This document shows positions 8,772-16,656 of a stretch of 64,000 nt of DNA, piece by piece. The position numbers and the translations under genes are program-made. Numbering within the stretch: position 1 is the first letter of the stretch; the number at the start of each line of letters is the position of its first letter. Under the pieces are notes generated by a model. That model was not told the DNA's origin. It did not search any database and was given only the letters and a program-made list of their open reading frames with translations. The DNA is from Citrobacter sp. Marseille-Q6884 (GTDB lineage: Bacteria; Pseudomonadota; Gammaproteobacteria; Enterobacterales; Enterobacteriaceae). The stretch spans positions 3,100,001-3,164,000 of the forward strand of contig NZ_CAMDRE010000001.1 of NCBI RefSeq assembly GCF_945906775.1, in the 5' to 3' direction.

Positions 8772-9443
8772 TCAAAGCGCCACGCGCAGTTCCTGCGGGT
8801 TTTTGCCCGTCACGACGTATTTGGTCTCTTTAATGTGCAGAATGGCTGATTTTGCCTGGTACTTCGGACGTGCCATCTGATCATTTAACGTAGGAACCGG
8901 CTGCGGAGATTCACGCTTGGCATAACGCGCTGCGTTCTTACCGATCTGGCGATAAGTCTCCAGCGTCAGAAGCGGAGCCTGGGGAAATAGCTCGAGGTTA
9001 GAAAGCGGCGGTAAACCTTGCTGGTGGATAACGGTGGTACCTTTGGATTGGATGCCAATTGAGATCCCTGAACCGCTCAGACGGTTGCCTTCCACGGCGA
9101 CAAATGCCACGTCAGAAGATTTAAAGCAGCGGATAACACGTGCTTTAATGCCTTCCTCTTCAATACCGGCGATCAGTTCGCGCAAGATATTCTTGTGCGG
9201 AATACCGACAATATTGACGGTTTGCGACAGACCGAATGCCGGACCTACGGCAATAATCACTTCGTCCTGTTGCTGCCCCTGCTTAGCCTCGCCAATTTCG
9301 GTCAAAAAACCATCGCCATGAGCAGATGTTTGTGATGCGACAGCCGCCGTAGGCGCGCGGAAAGAAACAGGTTTATCGCTGGCCTGCATCTCAGACAGCA
9401 CGTCTTCAATTATCTGGCGCAGCAGCTTTTCATTGATTTCCAT
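8772..9443 (-). CDS. pduD: PduD propanediol dehydratase medium subunit
   Basis: 223 residues, the normal size of the beta subunit of B12-dependent diol dehydratase. N-terminal MEINEKLLRQIIEDVLSEMQ is the known-type targeting helix that takes the PduCDE complex into the microcompartment. A linker of about 25 residues follows, then the core with DEVIIAVGPAFGLSQT, GIPHKNILRELIAGIEEEGI and RVIRCFKSSDVAFVAVEGN, a Rossmann-like region that helps bind the cobalamin lower face. It lies 10 bases after pduC. It is complete with nothing unusual. Confidence 0.96.
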   Translation of the reverse strand: MEINEKLLRQIIEDVLSEMQASDKPVSFRAPTAAVASQTSAHGDGFLTEIGEAKQGQQQDEVIIAVGPAFGLSQTVNIVGIPHKNILRELIAGIEEEGIKARVIRCFKSSDVAFVAVEGNRLSGSGISIGIQSKGTTVIHQQGLPPLSNLELFPQAPLLTLETYRQIGKNAARYAKRESPQPVPTLNDQMARPKYQAKSAILHIKETKYVVTGKNPQELRVAL

Positions 9444-9453
9444 TATTCACCCC

Positions 9454-11118
9454 TTAGCCAAGCTCGTTGGGATCAAGTGCGCCGGGGATATTCTTAATCT
9501 CTTCCCAGCGTTCGCCTTGCAGGCGATAACCTGTTGCCGGACCGGCATAATCGTTGACGTCATTGACTGCGGATAGCACTTGTCCGTCGCCGACGATAAT
9601 GGCGGAGGTATGCAGATAGTCTCCGGTTAACTTGGCCTTCTGGATGTTGAGCATGTCCTGAGCAACATCAGTAAACCCACCCTGGGCAAGGGCTTTCACC
9701 ACTTCCAGACCGTTACGGTTTTTATTGATGATCTCTTGAGCAAACTTAATATCTTCAACAATGTTACGTTCCGGCATATCTTTTGAACCGTGCGCGTAAG
9801 TGGCCGCTTCAACTTCTTCATCGGTAATTGGCGGTAAACCCATTCCGGCAAAAACAGCCTGCAGCGCGCGGGCGGCCTTATTACGAATGGCGATAACGTC
9901 CTCTTCACGCACCGGGCGCAGACCGCCGTCCACTTTCAGGTCACGCTGAATAACGTTGTAGTCGTCAAAGTCTTCTGCATCTTCGTTAGAACCCGCGAAC
10001 ATGTTGTCGTAGTTCGGTACGGCGGAATAACCAGAAGAGATGAAATCAGTACCTGGCAGGAATTGCATCAGCAGACGCGCGGTACGACGCATATCCGAGT
10101 GAGTAAAGGTTTGGTCATTACTGGATGCGCATTCCAGATCCAGTGAAGAACAGATCAGGTTTTCTGCCAGCACAGCACGGATGCCTGACGGTACGGCGGA
10201 AGGGACGCCAATGCAGCTGACGGAACCATTTTGTAACCCCTGAACCCCCGCGGCTTTAGTGATGTAAATGCAGCGCGCCTCCAGATAGAGCATTGATTTG
10301 CCTTCGGCGTATCCCATCTGAACTTCTGATCCAGAGCCTGAGGTAAAGCGCATTTTCAGACCGCGAGAAGCGTAAGAGGAGGCCAGGAAGCCTTTCGACC
10401 ATGGGGTGTCGTCGCCATCGGTAAAGACGGGTTCAGTCCCGTACACAGAAATGGTTTCTGCGTAACAGGTGTGGCCCAACATGCCGAGCTTCAGTTCGGT
10501 GGCTTCTTCCAGTGAGCACTGGGTTAACACACCTGGACGCCCAACCTGTGAACCGACGAGCAGCGCAATGGCGTTAAACGGTGCGTAACGCGCCACGGCA
10601 ACGGTCGTTTCCTGCTCGTCAAAACCACGCCATGCGCCTTCTGCAGCATCTGCTGCAATCTGCACCGGATTATCTCTTACGTTCGTGACGTGCGCTTGTT
10701 GAGAAGGGGTTCGACGGGCACGCATTTTCTGCATTGCCATCATCATCTCAACCACATTCATATGTGAAACCACTTCGACAATTTTTGCTGGTGTCATCGC
10801 GGTTGTCAGCGGAACAATGTCCTTGCGCTTCACATTGGGGTCGCAAAGCATATTGGCGAGTTTGACGGAGTCCATCGCCATGACTTCTTCTGCACGTGAC
10901 AGATTAATACCGTAACGGGCAATGAAATGGTCAATCAGATCAAATTCGCTGGCGGCTTTTCCGTCAAGCTCAGTGACCATACCGTTGACGATTTTTATCG
11001 ATGGTTTAGGGTCGTTCGGGCTTTCCATCGCAATGAAGCCTTCTTCGATCCACTCCTTAACGAAGCCGTCCTGATTCACAGGGCGTTTCGCCAGTGCTTC
11101 AAATCTTTTCGATCTCAT
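9454..11118 (-). CDS. pduC: PduC propanediol dehydratase large subunit
   Basis: 554 residues, exactly the usual length. Catalytic alpha subunit of adenosylcobalamin-dependent diol dehydratase, a TIM-barrel enzyme that converts 1,2-propanediol to propionaldehyde. Recognised by its N-terminus MRSKRFEALAKRPVNQDGF and conserved blocks such as NVVEMMMAMQKMRARRTPSQ, SVSCIGVPSAVPSGIRA and the C-terminal GYRLQGERWEEIKNIPGALD. Glycerol can also be a substrate of close relatives. It lies 18 bases after pduB and forms a three-gene enzyme block with pduD and pduE. It is highly conserved and uninterrupted. Confidence 0.97.
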   Translation of the reverse strand: MRSKRFEALAKRPVNQDGFVKEWIEEGFIAMESPNDPKPSIKIVNGMVTELDGKAASEFDLIDHFIARYGINLSRAEEVMAMDSVKLANMLCDPNVKRKDIVPLTTAMTPAKIVEVVSHMNVVEMMMAMQKMRARRTPSQQAHVTNVRDNPVQIAADAAEGAWRGFDEQETTVAVARYAPFNAIALLVGSQVGRPGVLTQCSLEEATELKLGMLGHTCYAETISVYGTEPVFTDGDDTPWSKGFLASSYASRGLKMRFTSGSGSEVQMGYAEGKSMLYLEARCIYITKAAGVQGLQNGSVSCIGVPSAVPSGIRAVLAENLICSSLDLECASSNDQTFTHSDMRRTARLLMQFLPGTDFISSGYSAVPNYDNMFAGSNEDAEDFDDYNVIQRDLKVDGGLRPVREEDVIAIRNKAARALQAVFAGMGLPPITDEEVEAATYAHGSKDMPERNIVEDIKFAQEIINKNRNGLEVVKALAQGGFTDVAQDMLNIQKAKLTGDYLHTSAIIVGDGQVLSAVNDVNDYAGPATGYRLQGERWEEIKNIPGALDPNELG

Positions 11119-11136
11119 GAATCAGCCTCACTGATA

Positions 11137-11949
11137 TCAGATGTAGGACGGACGATCGTTTTTCGGCTCTGAGCCGAGCGTCGCAAGGACCGTTTTGCCA
11201 ATTTCACGCGCGGAAATAACGGCCTGACGTACGGCGCCTGAGTCGCCGGAAATCACCAGGATAGCTTCGTTACTGAAGCTGGTGCCATGTGCCGGGGAGC
11301 TATAAGCAACCACTTCAACGTTGGCGGATTTCAGTGCGGTATCAGCCATCAATACCCCCACAGAAGCAGGCGCCCCGACGATAACGCCGCAGGCACGGCC
11401 AATCGGCGCCCCGAAGGCTTTTTCCAGCGCGTAACTTGCACGGGCGGTGTATTGCATCTCGATGTGACCAGCTTCGTTGGCATAGACATCGCCAAACGTG
11501 CGGTCCAGTTCCTTCAGCGCGACTTCAATTCCGCGTTTCACATCGGAAACATCGTTACCGCCTAAGATAATCAGAGAACCGTGACCCGCTCCGCCTTTGG
11601 TATCGCGAGGAAGCTCAATACTGACGACTTCCGTGTTTGTCGCTTTTACCGCTTCATCGGCGGCCATGATGTGTGGGCCCGCGCCTGTACGTGCGCCCAG
11701 AATGCCAATGGAGCGGTAACGTTTTTCAAGTTTCATCGCGTCCAGTAGGGCGCTGTCGACGTTTGCGATCACCAGGCCAACCGTGTCGCCAATCGCAGTG
11801 CCGACAAATTCCGTTAAACTGCAGCTTTTCTCTGCCATAGCCGTTTCTCGTATTGGAGGAGTATTTTCTGGGATAGCCTTCTGTTCTGGCGTTGCCACTC
11901 GGGCAATCACCTGCGCCATGATCTGTTCAACCAGTTCATTGCTGCTCAT
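11137..11949 (-). CDS. pduB: PduB / PduB' tandem-BMC shell protein
   Basis: 270 residues with two BMC domains in tandem, forming trimers in the shell. The N-terminus [19 protein letters not shown] is an amphipathic helix, which in Salmonella helps tie the shell to the enzyme core. Residue 38 is a methionine (ATG at 11838, [13 protein letters not shown]), matching the internal start of the shorter PduB' product known from Salmonella. A GAGAAACGGCT stretch precedes it, a modest ribosome site. The start overlaps the pduA stop by 4 bases. The two isoforms from one gene are inferred here by homology. Confidence 0.95.
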
Positions 11950-12230
11950 GAGCTAATTCCCTTCGGTAAGATTTTTTCAACATCGGTATGAGGGCGTGGG
12001 ATCACATGTACGGCTTTCACTTCACCCACATTACGTGCGGCAGCGGCACCCGCATCGGTTGCTGCTTTTACTGCGCCGACATCGCCGCGCACGATAACGG
12101 TTACCAGCCCTGAACCAATTTTTTCGTAGCCGACCAGCATTACATTGGCTGACTTCACCATTGCGTCTGCGGCCTCTATGGCTGCAGTTAAGCCTTTGGT
12201 TTCTACCATTCCTAACGCTTCTTGTTGCAT
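11946..12230 (-). CDS. pduA: PduA shell hexamer protein
   Basis: 94 residues, first gene of the pdu operon. Single BMC domain ([57 protein letters not shown]). The hexamer forms flat facets and its central pore passes 1,2-propanediol in Salmonella. It is closely similar to PduJ in this window, differing mainly at a few surface positions and at the C-terminus. A GAGG-type ribosome site stands about 9 bases before ATG. The upstream region is a long AT-rich divergent gap shared with pduF. Confidence 0.96.
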
Positions 12231-12755
12231 AAAGACCTCGCCTGGGTTGTCCCGATATTCATGACTATAAAAAGAAGCGAGGAAAAAGAATGGCTGACTT
12301 GAATGTGAGAGTGAAAAAATAGTAAGTGTTCGGTGATATAAAATTGCTAAAATATATTATAACTTATTGATTTTTGGTGTTTTGTTGTAATTTTCTGATG
12401 TGATTTTTTGGCTATGTTAATTCCATATTTACACTTTTCCTGATGACAGGGTTAATATCATTTGCTATGTGGAAGAAATGAAATTGTGATGTTGATTTGA
12501 AAACGGGAATCTACTGATAGCAATATTTTATTATGCTTATAGTTGCCTTCTAATAGGCTTATTGTCCGTATTCCTTGCTGATTTTAATTAATAAAATGGC
12601 AAGAATTTGTTATCGCCACACGATTTTTAAAAGCATCGTGTAAGCAGGTTGCCAACAATTTGCCGACAGGGCTTCTTATAGTAAACATCGAAGTATTCTA
12701 CTGCCAGCAAGGAGTCCGCTGGTCAAGACACGAACTCTACTCAGAAGGTGTCACG
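12231..12755. promoter_or_regulatory. Divergent pduA/pduF regulatory region
   Basis: 525 bases with no credible gene. The centre (about 12290-12620) is very AT-rich. For the leftward pdu operon a TATAAT hexamer is read on the minus strand at 12356-12361, without a good -35 box, as expected for an activator-dependent promoter. In Salmonella the pdu operon needs PocR with propanediol, with help from Crp and IHF. I could not place a PocR site with confidence because I do not know a reliable consensus. The role of the region is inferred from gene layout. Confidence 0.6.
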
Positions 12756-13565
12756 ATGAACGATTCACTAAAAGCGCAATGTATTGCCGAGTTTTTGGGT
12801 ACCGGACTGTTTTTGTTTTTTGGCATTGGATGTCTGAGCGCGCTGAAAGTCGCCGGTGCAAGTTTAGGATTGTGGGAGATCTGTATCATATGGGGGTTGG
12901 GTATCTCGCTTGCTGTCTATCTGACCGCCGGGATTTCCGGGGCGCACCTCAATCCTGCCATCACCATCGCGTTGTGGCTGTTTGCCTGTTTTCCGGGGCG
13001 TAAAGTGTTGCCCTATAGCGTTGCGCAGGTGGCAGGAGCCTTTGGCGGCGCGTTATTGGCCTATCTGTTGTACGGCAGTCTATTTATCGAGTTCGAAACG
13101 ACACACCAGATGGTTCGCGGTAGTCTGGAAAGCCTGCAGCTCGCCAGTATTTTTAGTACCTATCCTGCGGCTGCGCTGAGCGTCTGGCAGGCCGCGCTGG
13201 TGGAGGTGGTGATTACGTCCATTCTGATGGGCTTAATCATGGCACTGACTGATGATGGTAATGGTGTTCCTAAAGGACCCCTGGCTCCCTTGCTCATCGG
13301 CCTGCTGGTCGCTGTTATTGGCGCATCCACCGGCCCACTCACCGGGTTTGCCATGAACCCGGCGCGTGATTTCGGCCCGAAACTATTCGCATGGCTTGCC
13401 GGGTGGGGAAATGTTGCGATGACCGGAGGGCGAGAAATTCCCTATTTCATCGTACCGATTGTGGCACCTATTATCGGCGCTTGTGCGGGAGCCGCAATTT
13501 ATCGTTATTTTATAGGCAAAAACTTACCATGTAATACATGCAAGCTGGAGGGAAACGAGAGCTAG
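12756..13565 (+). CDS. pduF: PduF propanediol diffusion facilitator
   Basis: 269 residues from the ATG at 12756 (MNDSLKAQCIAEFLGTGLFL), which matches the known PduF start; upstream in-frame codons from 12660 are not supported. Aquaglyceroporin (MIP) family. Both signature loops are present: HLNPAITIAL in the first half and FAMNPARDFGPKLF in the second, each an NPA-type half-helix, with six hydrophobic helices around them. It moves 1,2-propanediol across the inner membrane. It is divergent from the pdu operon and upstream of pocR, as in Salmonella. It ends with a Cys-rich tail (LPCNTCKLEGNES). Confidence 0.95.
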   Translation: MNDSLKAQCIAEFLGTGLFLFFGIGCLSALKVAGASLGLWEICIIWGLGISLAVYLTAGISGAHLNPAITIALWLFACFPGRKVLPYSVAQVAGAFGGALLAYLLYGSLFIEFETTHQMVRGSLESLQLASIFSTYPAAALSVWQAALVEVVITSILMGLIMALTDDGNGVPKGPLAPLLIGLLVAVIGASTGPLTGFAMNPARDFGPKLFAWLAGWGNVAMTGGREIPYFIVPIVAPIIGACAGAAIYRYFIGKNLPCNTCKLEGNES

Positions 13566-13632
13566 CTCTATGGAAAATGTTTATTTTTGACATGCAAAAT
13601 TTGATTTCGTGATCCGGTTTCCTGAACCGCTT

Positions 13633-13662
13633 AAAAAGTCTCCCAAGAATGGGAGACTTTTG
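13633..13662 (+). terminator. pduF terminator
   Basis: An AGTCTCCC stem pairs with GGGAGACT around a 6-base loop, flanked by A5 on the left and T4 on the right. This is a classical intrinsic terminator 67 bases after the pduF stop. It probably leaves pocR mainly dependent on read-through or on its own promoter in 13663-13768. Confidence 0.8.
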
Positions 13663-13768
13663 TTATTGTCCTTTACACCTTTTTATCATTGCTTTGGATG
13701 GCGAGATGAAAATGGGATGTAAATAATATGTTTTATTTATAACAATAAATTAACTGAGAGGTTTTATC

Positions 13769-14680
13769 ATGATTTCTGCGAGTGCCCTGAACTCAGAACT
13801 CATTAATAAAATCGCACAGGATTTTGCGCAGGCCACCAGTCTGGCGGTTGTGGTTGTCAATATTCACGGTGATGAAATTTCTGAGCTATTTAATTTCACG
13901 CCATTTTGTCAGTTGATGCGCCAACACCCCCAGCACAGTGCCCGCTGCAGAATGAGCGATCGCTGTGGAGGGCTTGAGGCGTCAAAATCCGATCAACCCT
14001 GCATCTATCGGTGTCACGCCGGGCTTACTGACTTCTCGATTCCTTTAGTCATAGCGGGTCATCTGGTCGGGTTCGTGTTATGCGGTCAGGTTCGCTTAAG
14101 CAATGATGTAGGGTTAGTCGATATTCTGAATGTGGATGACCGTTGGCAGGCCGACCCTGAACTGGTTAGCGAATTTCGTAATGTCCCGGAAATGGACTAT
14201 TCACGAGTTATTGCCTCTGCGGATCTGCTGAAGTTGATTGTCGAAAATTGTCTTAAAAAACAAATCAATTTTGTCGTCATCAAAGATAATCCTCAACAAT
14301 CGGAGCCGGTCAGAGCTAACCGTAGTTCGAATCCGCATGACAGTAAAATGAAGAAGGCTCTGCGCTATATTGATGCACATTTATCAGACGATCTGCGTCT
14401 GGAAGATGTCGCATCTCATGTTTACCTGAGCCCATACTATTTCAGTAAGTTGTTCAAAAAATATCAGGGAATCGGGTTTAACGCCTGGGTAAACCAACAG
14501 CGGATGGCAAGCGCTAAAGAGTTGCTTTGTCATAGCGACTGGAGCATTGCCAGCATTGCGCGTAATTTAGGCTTTTCGCAGACCAGTTATTTCTGCAAAG
14601 TTTTTCGCCAGACGTATCAGGTTACGCCGCAGGCTTTTCGCCAGCAAATAAATGTTGTTTCGTCCAATGAGTCAGCATAA
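13769..14680 (+). CDS. pocR: PocR AraC-family activator of pdu and cob
   Basis: 303 residues. The N-terminal half is the PocR sensory domain with a cysteine/histidine-rich segment (RQHPQHSARCRMSDRCGG, then QPCIYRCHAGLTDFSIPLV). The last 100 residues or so are two AraC-type helix-turn-helices (LEDVASHVYLSPYYFSKLFK and IASIARNLGFSQTSYFCKVF). In Salmonella PocR senses 1,2-propanediol and activates the pdu and cob operons and its own gene. The position between pduF and the cob cluster is identical. A GAGAGG ribosome site lies about 9 bases before ATG. Confidence 0.95.
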   Translation: MISASALNSELINKIAQDFAQATSLAVVVVNIHGDEISELFNFTPFCQLMRQHPQHSARCRMSDRCGGLEASKSDQPCIYRCHAGLTDFSIPLVIAGHLVGFVLCGQVRLSNDVGLVDILNVDDRWQADPELVSEFRNVPEMDYSRVIASADLLKLIVENCLKKQINFVVIKDNPQQSEPVRANRSSNPHDSKMKKALRYIDAHLSDDLRLEDVASHVYLSPYYFSKLFKKYQGIGFNAWVNQQRMASAKELLCHSDWSIASIARNLGFSQTSYFCKVFRQTYQVTPQAFRQQINVVSSNESA

Positions 14681-14704
14681 ATAGCAATAATTTGCTATTG
14701 CCGA
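14680..14704 (+). terminator. Putative pocR terminator
   Basis: AATAGCAA and TTGCTATT pair perfectly around a TAAT loop, starting at the pocR stop codon, and GCCGATTTTTGA follows. The stem is AT-rich and the T-run sits 5 bases after the stem, so it would be a weak intrinsic terminator. Confidence 0.45.
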
Positions 14705-15026
14705 TTTTTGATATCGTACGGTATGTCCGTCATTATAAAATGAAAACCAGGAGCAGCAGTCAATAAATTGTCATAGCGCAACAAAATAATGGTATTAGAG
14801 GGATAAACTGCACCAGTTTTTATTTTTGTGATGAGATACAGTGTCTATGTGAAAGACTTTCTTTATTCTTTACGGACGCTTTCATTCAGAATACGAACAT
14901 ATGAATTGCATGGGTTAATGCCAAAACATTGGCTAGATGAACCCGGAAAGATATTAATTTGAATTACTGTCATGAGGTCTTGAATTTTCCTCATGACGCA
15001 GAGCTGAATTAAATCGGCTCTTGAGC
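14705..15026 (+). promoter_or_regulatory. cbi/cob operon upstream region
   Basis: About 320 bases between pocR and the cobalamin riboswitch. No gene is supported. It must contain the main cbi/cob promoter, which in Salmonella is activated by PocR. It is AT-rich up to about 14960. I found no -10/-35 pair that I would stand behind, which again fits an activator-dependent promoter. Confidence 0.5.
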
Positions 15027-15178
15027 TGACAGGTTTGCCACATTTGTGGTTGGGAAGGGGGTGAGAATCCCCCGCAGCCCCCGCTGCTGTGATGCTGACG
15101 ACCCCGTATAGACCACTGATCGTGAGATTGGGAAGGACGGGCGAGAATGACGCTAAGCCAGAAGACCTGCCTGTCAGT
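15027..15178 (+). ncRNA. Cobalamin riboswitch (cob leader)
   Basis: The hallmark B12 box AAGCCAGAAGACCTGCC is at 15155-15171, fitting the family consensus. Upstream are the other expected pieces: GACAGGTTTGCCA near 15028-15040, a GGGTGAGAATCCCCC hairpin arm near 15060-15074, and GCAGCCCCCGCTGCTGTGA near 15074-15092. The terminal CCTGCCTGTCAGTGA can pair back to CTGACAGG at the 5' end (P1). It binds adenosylcobalamin and lowers expression of the downstream cbi genes when cofactor is plentiful. About 100 bases separate it from cbiA. Exact boundaries are approximate. Confidence 0.93.
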
Positions 15179-15256
15179 GACTACCAACAACTTCGGTGGG
15201 AAGTGGGTTGCGCAGATGCATACAGTCGAGAGACTGGGTATCTATACACCCCTACC

Positions 15257-15276
15257 ACCCTGAACAGGATCAGGGT
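15257..15276 (+). promoter_or_regulatory. Hairpin holding the cbiA ribosome binding site
   Basis: ACCCTGA (15257-15263) pairs perfectly with TCAGGGT (15270-15276), and the loop ACAGGA carries the AGGA Shine-Dalgarno at 15266-15269. The cbiA ATG begins at the next base. This is the translational switch expected below the cobalamin riboswitch; a ribosome-site hairpin controlling cbiA is established in the Salmonella cob leader. Confidence 0.8.
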
Positions 15277-16656
15277 ATGGCAGTCGATTTACACGCGTTT
15301 GTTCTTGCAGGCACCGGAAGCGGCTGTGGTAAAACTACGGTGACGCTGGGCTTGCTAAGCTTGATGAAAAAACGTGGTTTGCGCGTCCAGCCATGCAAAG
15401 TGGGTCCTGATTATCTCGATACCGGCTGGCACACGGCTGTGTGCGGTACAGCTTCCCGCAATCTTGATAGCTTCATGCTTCCTGTTCCTGTACTTAACGC
15501 CTTGTTTTGCGAGCAGATGCAGCACGCAGATATCGCTGTTATCGAAGGCGTTATGGGATTGTATGACGGCTACGGTACAGACCCTGACTACTGCAGTACC
15601 GCCGCGATGGCGAAGCAGCTGGGTTGCCCGGTGATTTTACTGGTTGATGGCAAAGCCGTTTCTACCTCCATCGCCGCGACGGTAATGGGGTTCCAGCATT
15701 TTGATCCTTCCCTGAACATCGCCGGCGTCATTGTTAATCGGGTAAACAGCGAATCACATTACCAGTTACTCAAAGTCGCGATTGAGCGTTACTGCTCAGT
15801 GCCTGTCTTAGGTTACGTGCCTCGCATGGAAGGCGTCGCTCTCCCGGAACGTCATCTTGGATTAGTGACTGCGCGCGAGTCAGTCATCAATCAGCAGCCG
15901 TGGCAGGAATTCGCCGAAACGCTGGAGCGAACGCTGAATATCGACGCGCTTCTGGCATTAAGCCAGATGGATACTCAGCCTGTTGGTGAGTGGCCGGTAC
16001 TTCCCGCCGCTGATGCAGGCGCAGGTCTTACGCTTGCTATTGCGGATGACGAAGCGTTTAACTTCTACTACCCGGACAACATCACTCTTCTGGAACGTAC
16101 GGGCATTAACATTGTTCGTTTCAGCCCATTACACGACAGCCATTTACCGGACTGCCAGATGATCTGGTTAGGTGGCGGCTATCCTGAACTGCATGCTGAA
16201 ATGCTTGCCAGCAATACCTGCATGCTCGCGCAATTACGGTCGGCGCATCAGCGTGGTGTGGCTATTTACGCAGAGTGCGGCGGGTTGATGTATCTCGGAA
16301 GCTCGCTGGAGGATGGCAACGGTGATATCTGGCCAATGGCGGATATCATTCCCGGCCACAGCAAGATGGGTAAGCGCTTGACCCGTTTTGGCTACTGTGA
16401 AGCACAAGCGGTTCAGCAAACCTTGCTGTCCGCACCAGGCGAAGTGCTGCGTGGGCATGAATTTCACTATTCTGATTTTACGCCTGAAACACCCGCTGTG
16501 ATGGACTGTCGCAAAGTGCGGGATGGTAAAACGTTGCAAGCATGGTCAGGCGGCTGGCAGGTCGGTAATACGTTCGCCAGCTATCTGCACGTTCATTTTG
16601 CCCAACGTCCAGAGATGCTCAATCACTGGCTGGCAGCCGCGAGGAGTGCGTTATGA
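15277..16656 (+). CDS. cbiA: CbiA cobyrinic acid a,c-diamide synthase
   Basis: 459 residues from the ATG at 15277 (MAVDLHAFVLAGTGSGCGKT). This start follows the ribosome-site hairpin and gives the same length as Salmonella CbiA; the in-frame extension upstream runs through the riboswitch and is rejected. The P-loop is GTGSGCGKTT at residues 12-21. The C-terminal class I glutamine amidotransferase domain contains AECGGLMYLGSS with the nucleophilic cysteine, and a histidine in FASYLHVHFAQRP. It amidates the a and c side chains of cobyrinate. First gene of the operon, with a 4-base overlap with cbiB. Confidence 0.96.
   Translation: MAVDLHAFVLAGTGSGCGKTTVTLGLLSLMKKRGLRVQPCKVGPDYLDTGWHTAVCGTASRNLDSFMLPVPVLNALFCEQMQHADIAVIEGVMGLYDGYGTDPDYCSTAAMAKQLGCPVILLVDGKAVSTSIAATVMGFQHFDPSLNIAGVIVNRVNSESHYQLLKVAIERYCSVPVLGYVPRMEGVALPERHLGLVTARESVINQQPWQEFAETLERTLNIDALLALSQMDTQPVGEWPVLPAADAGAGLTLAIADDEAFNFYYPDNITLLERTGINIVRFSPLHDSHLPDCQMIWLGGGYPELHAEMLASNTCMLAQLRSAHQRGVAIYAECGGLMYLGSSLEDGNGDIWPMADIIPGHSKMGKRLTRFGYCEAQAVQQTLLSAPGEVLRGHEFHYSDFTPETPAVMDCRKVRDGKTLQAWSGGWQVGNTFASYLHVHFAQRPEMLNHWLAAARSAL

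Noticed and set aside
11946..12230. pduA and pduJ as a recent duplication
   Set aside because: Both are present at these positions in Salmonella and differ at many codons; they are old paralogues with distinct roles.
15089..15343. Open frames crossing the cobalamin riboswitch and cbiA start
   Set aside because: They overlap a clear structured RNA and the P-loop part of cbiA in another frame, and have no ribosome site of their own.
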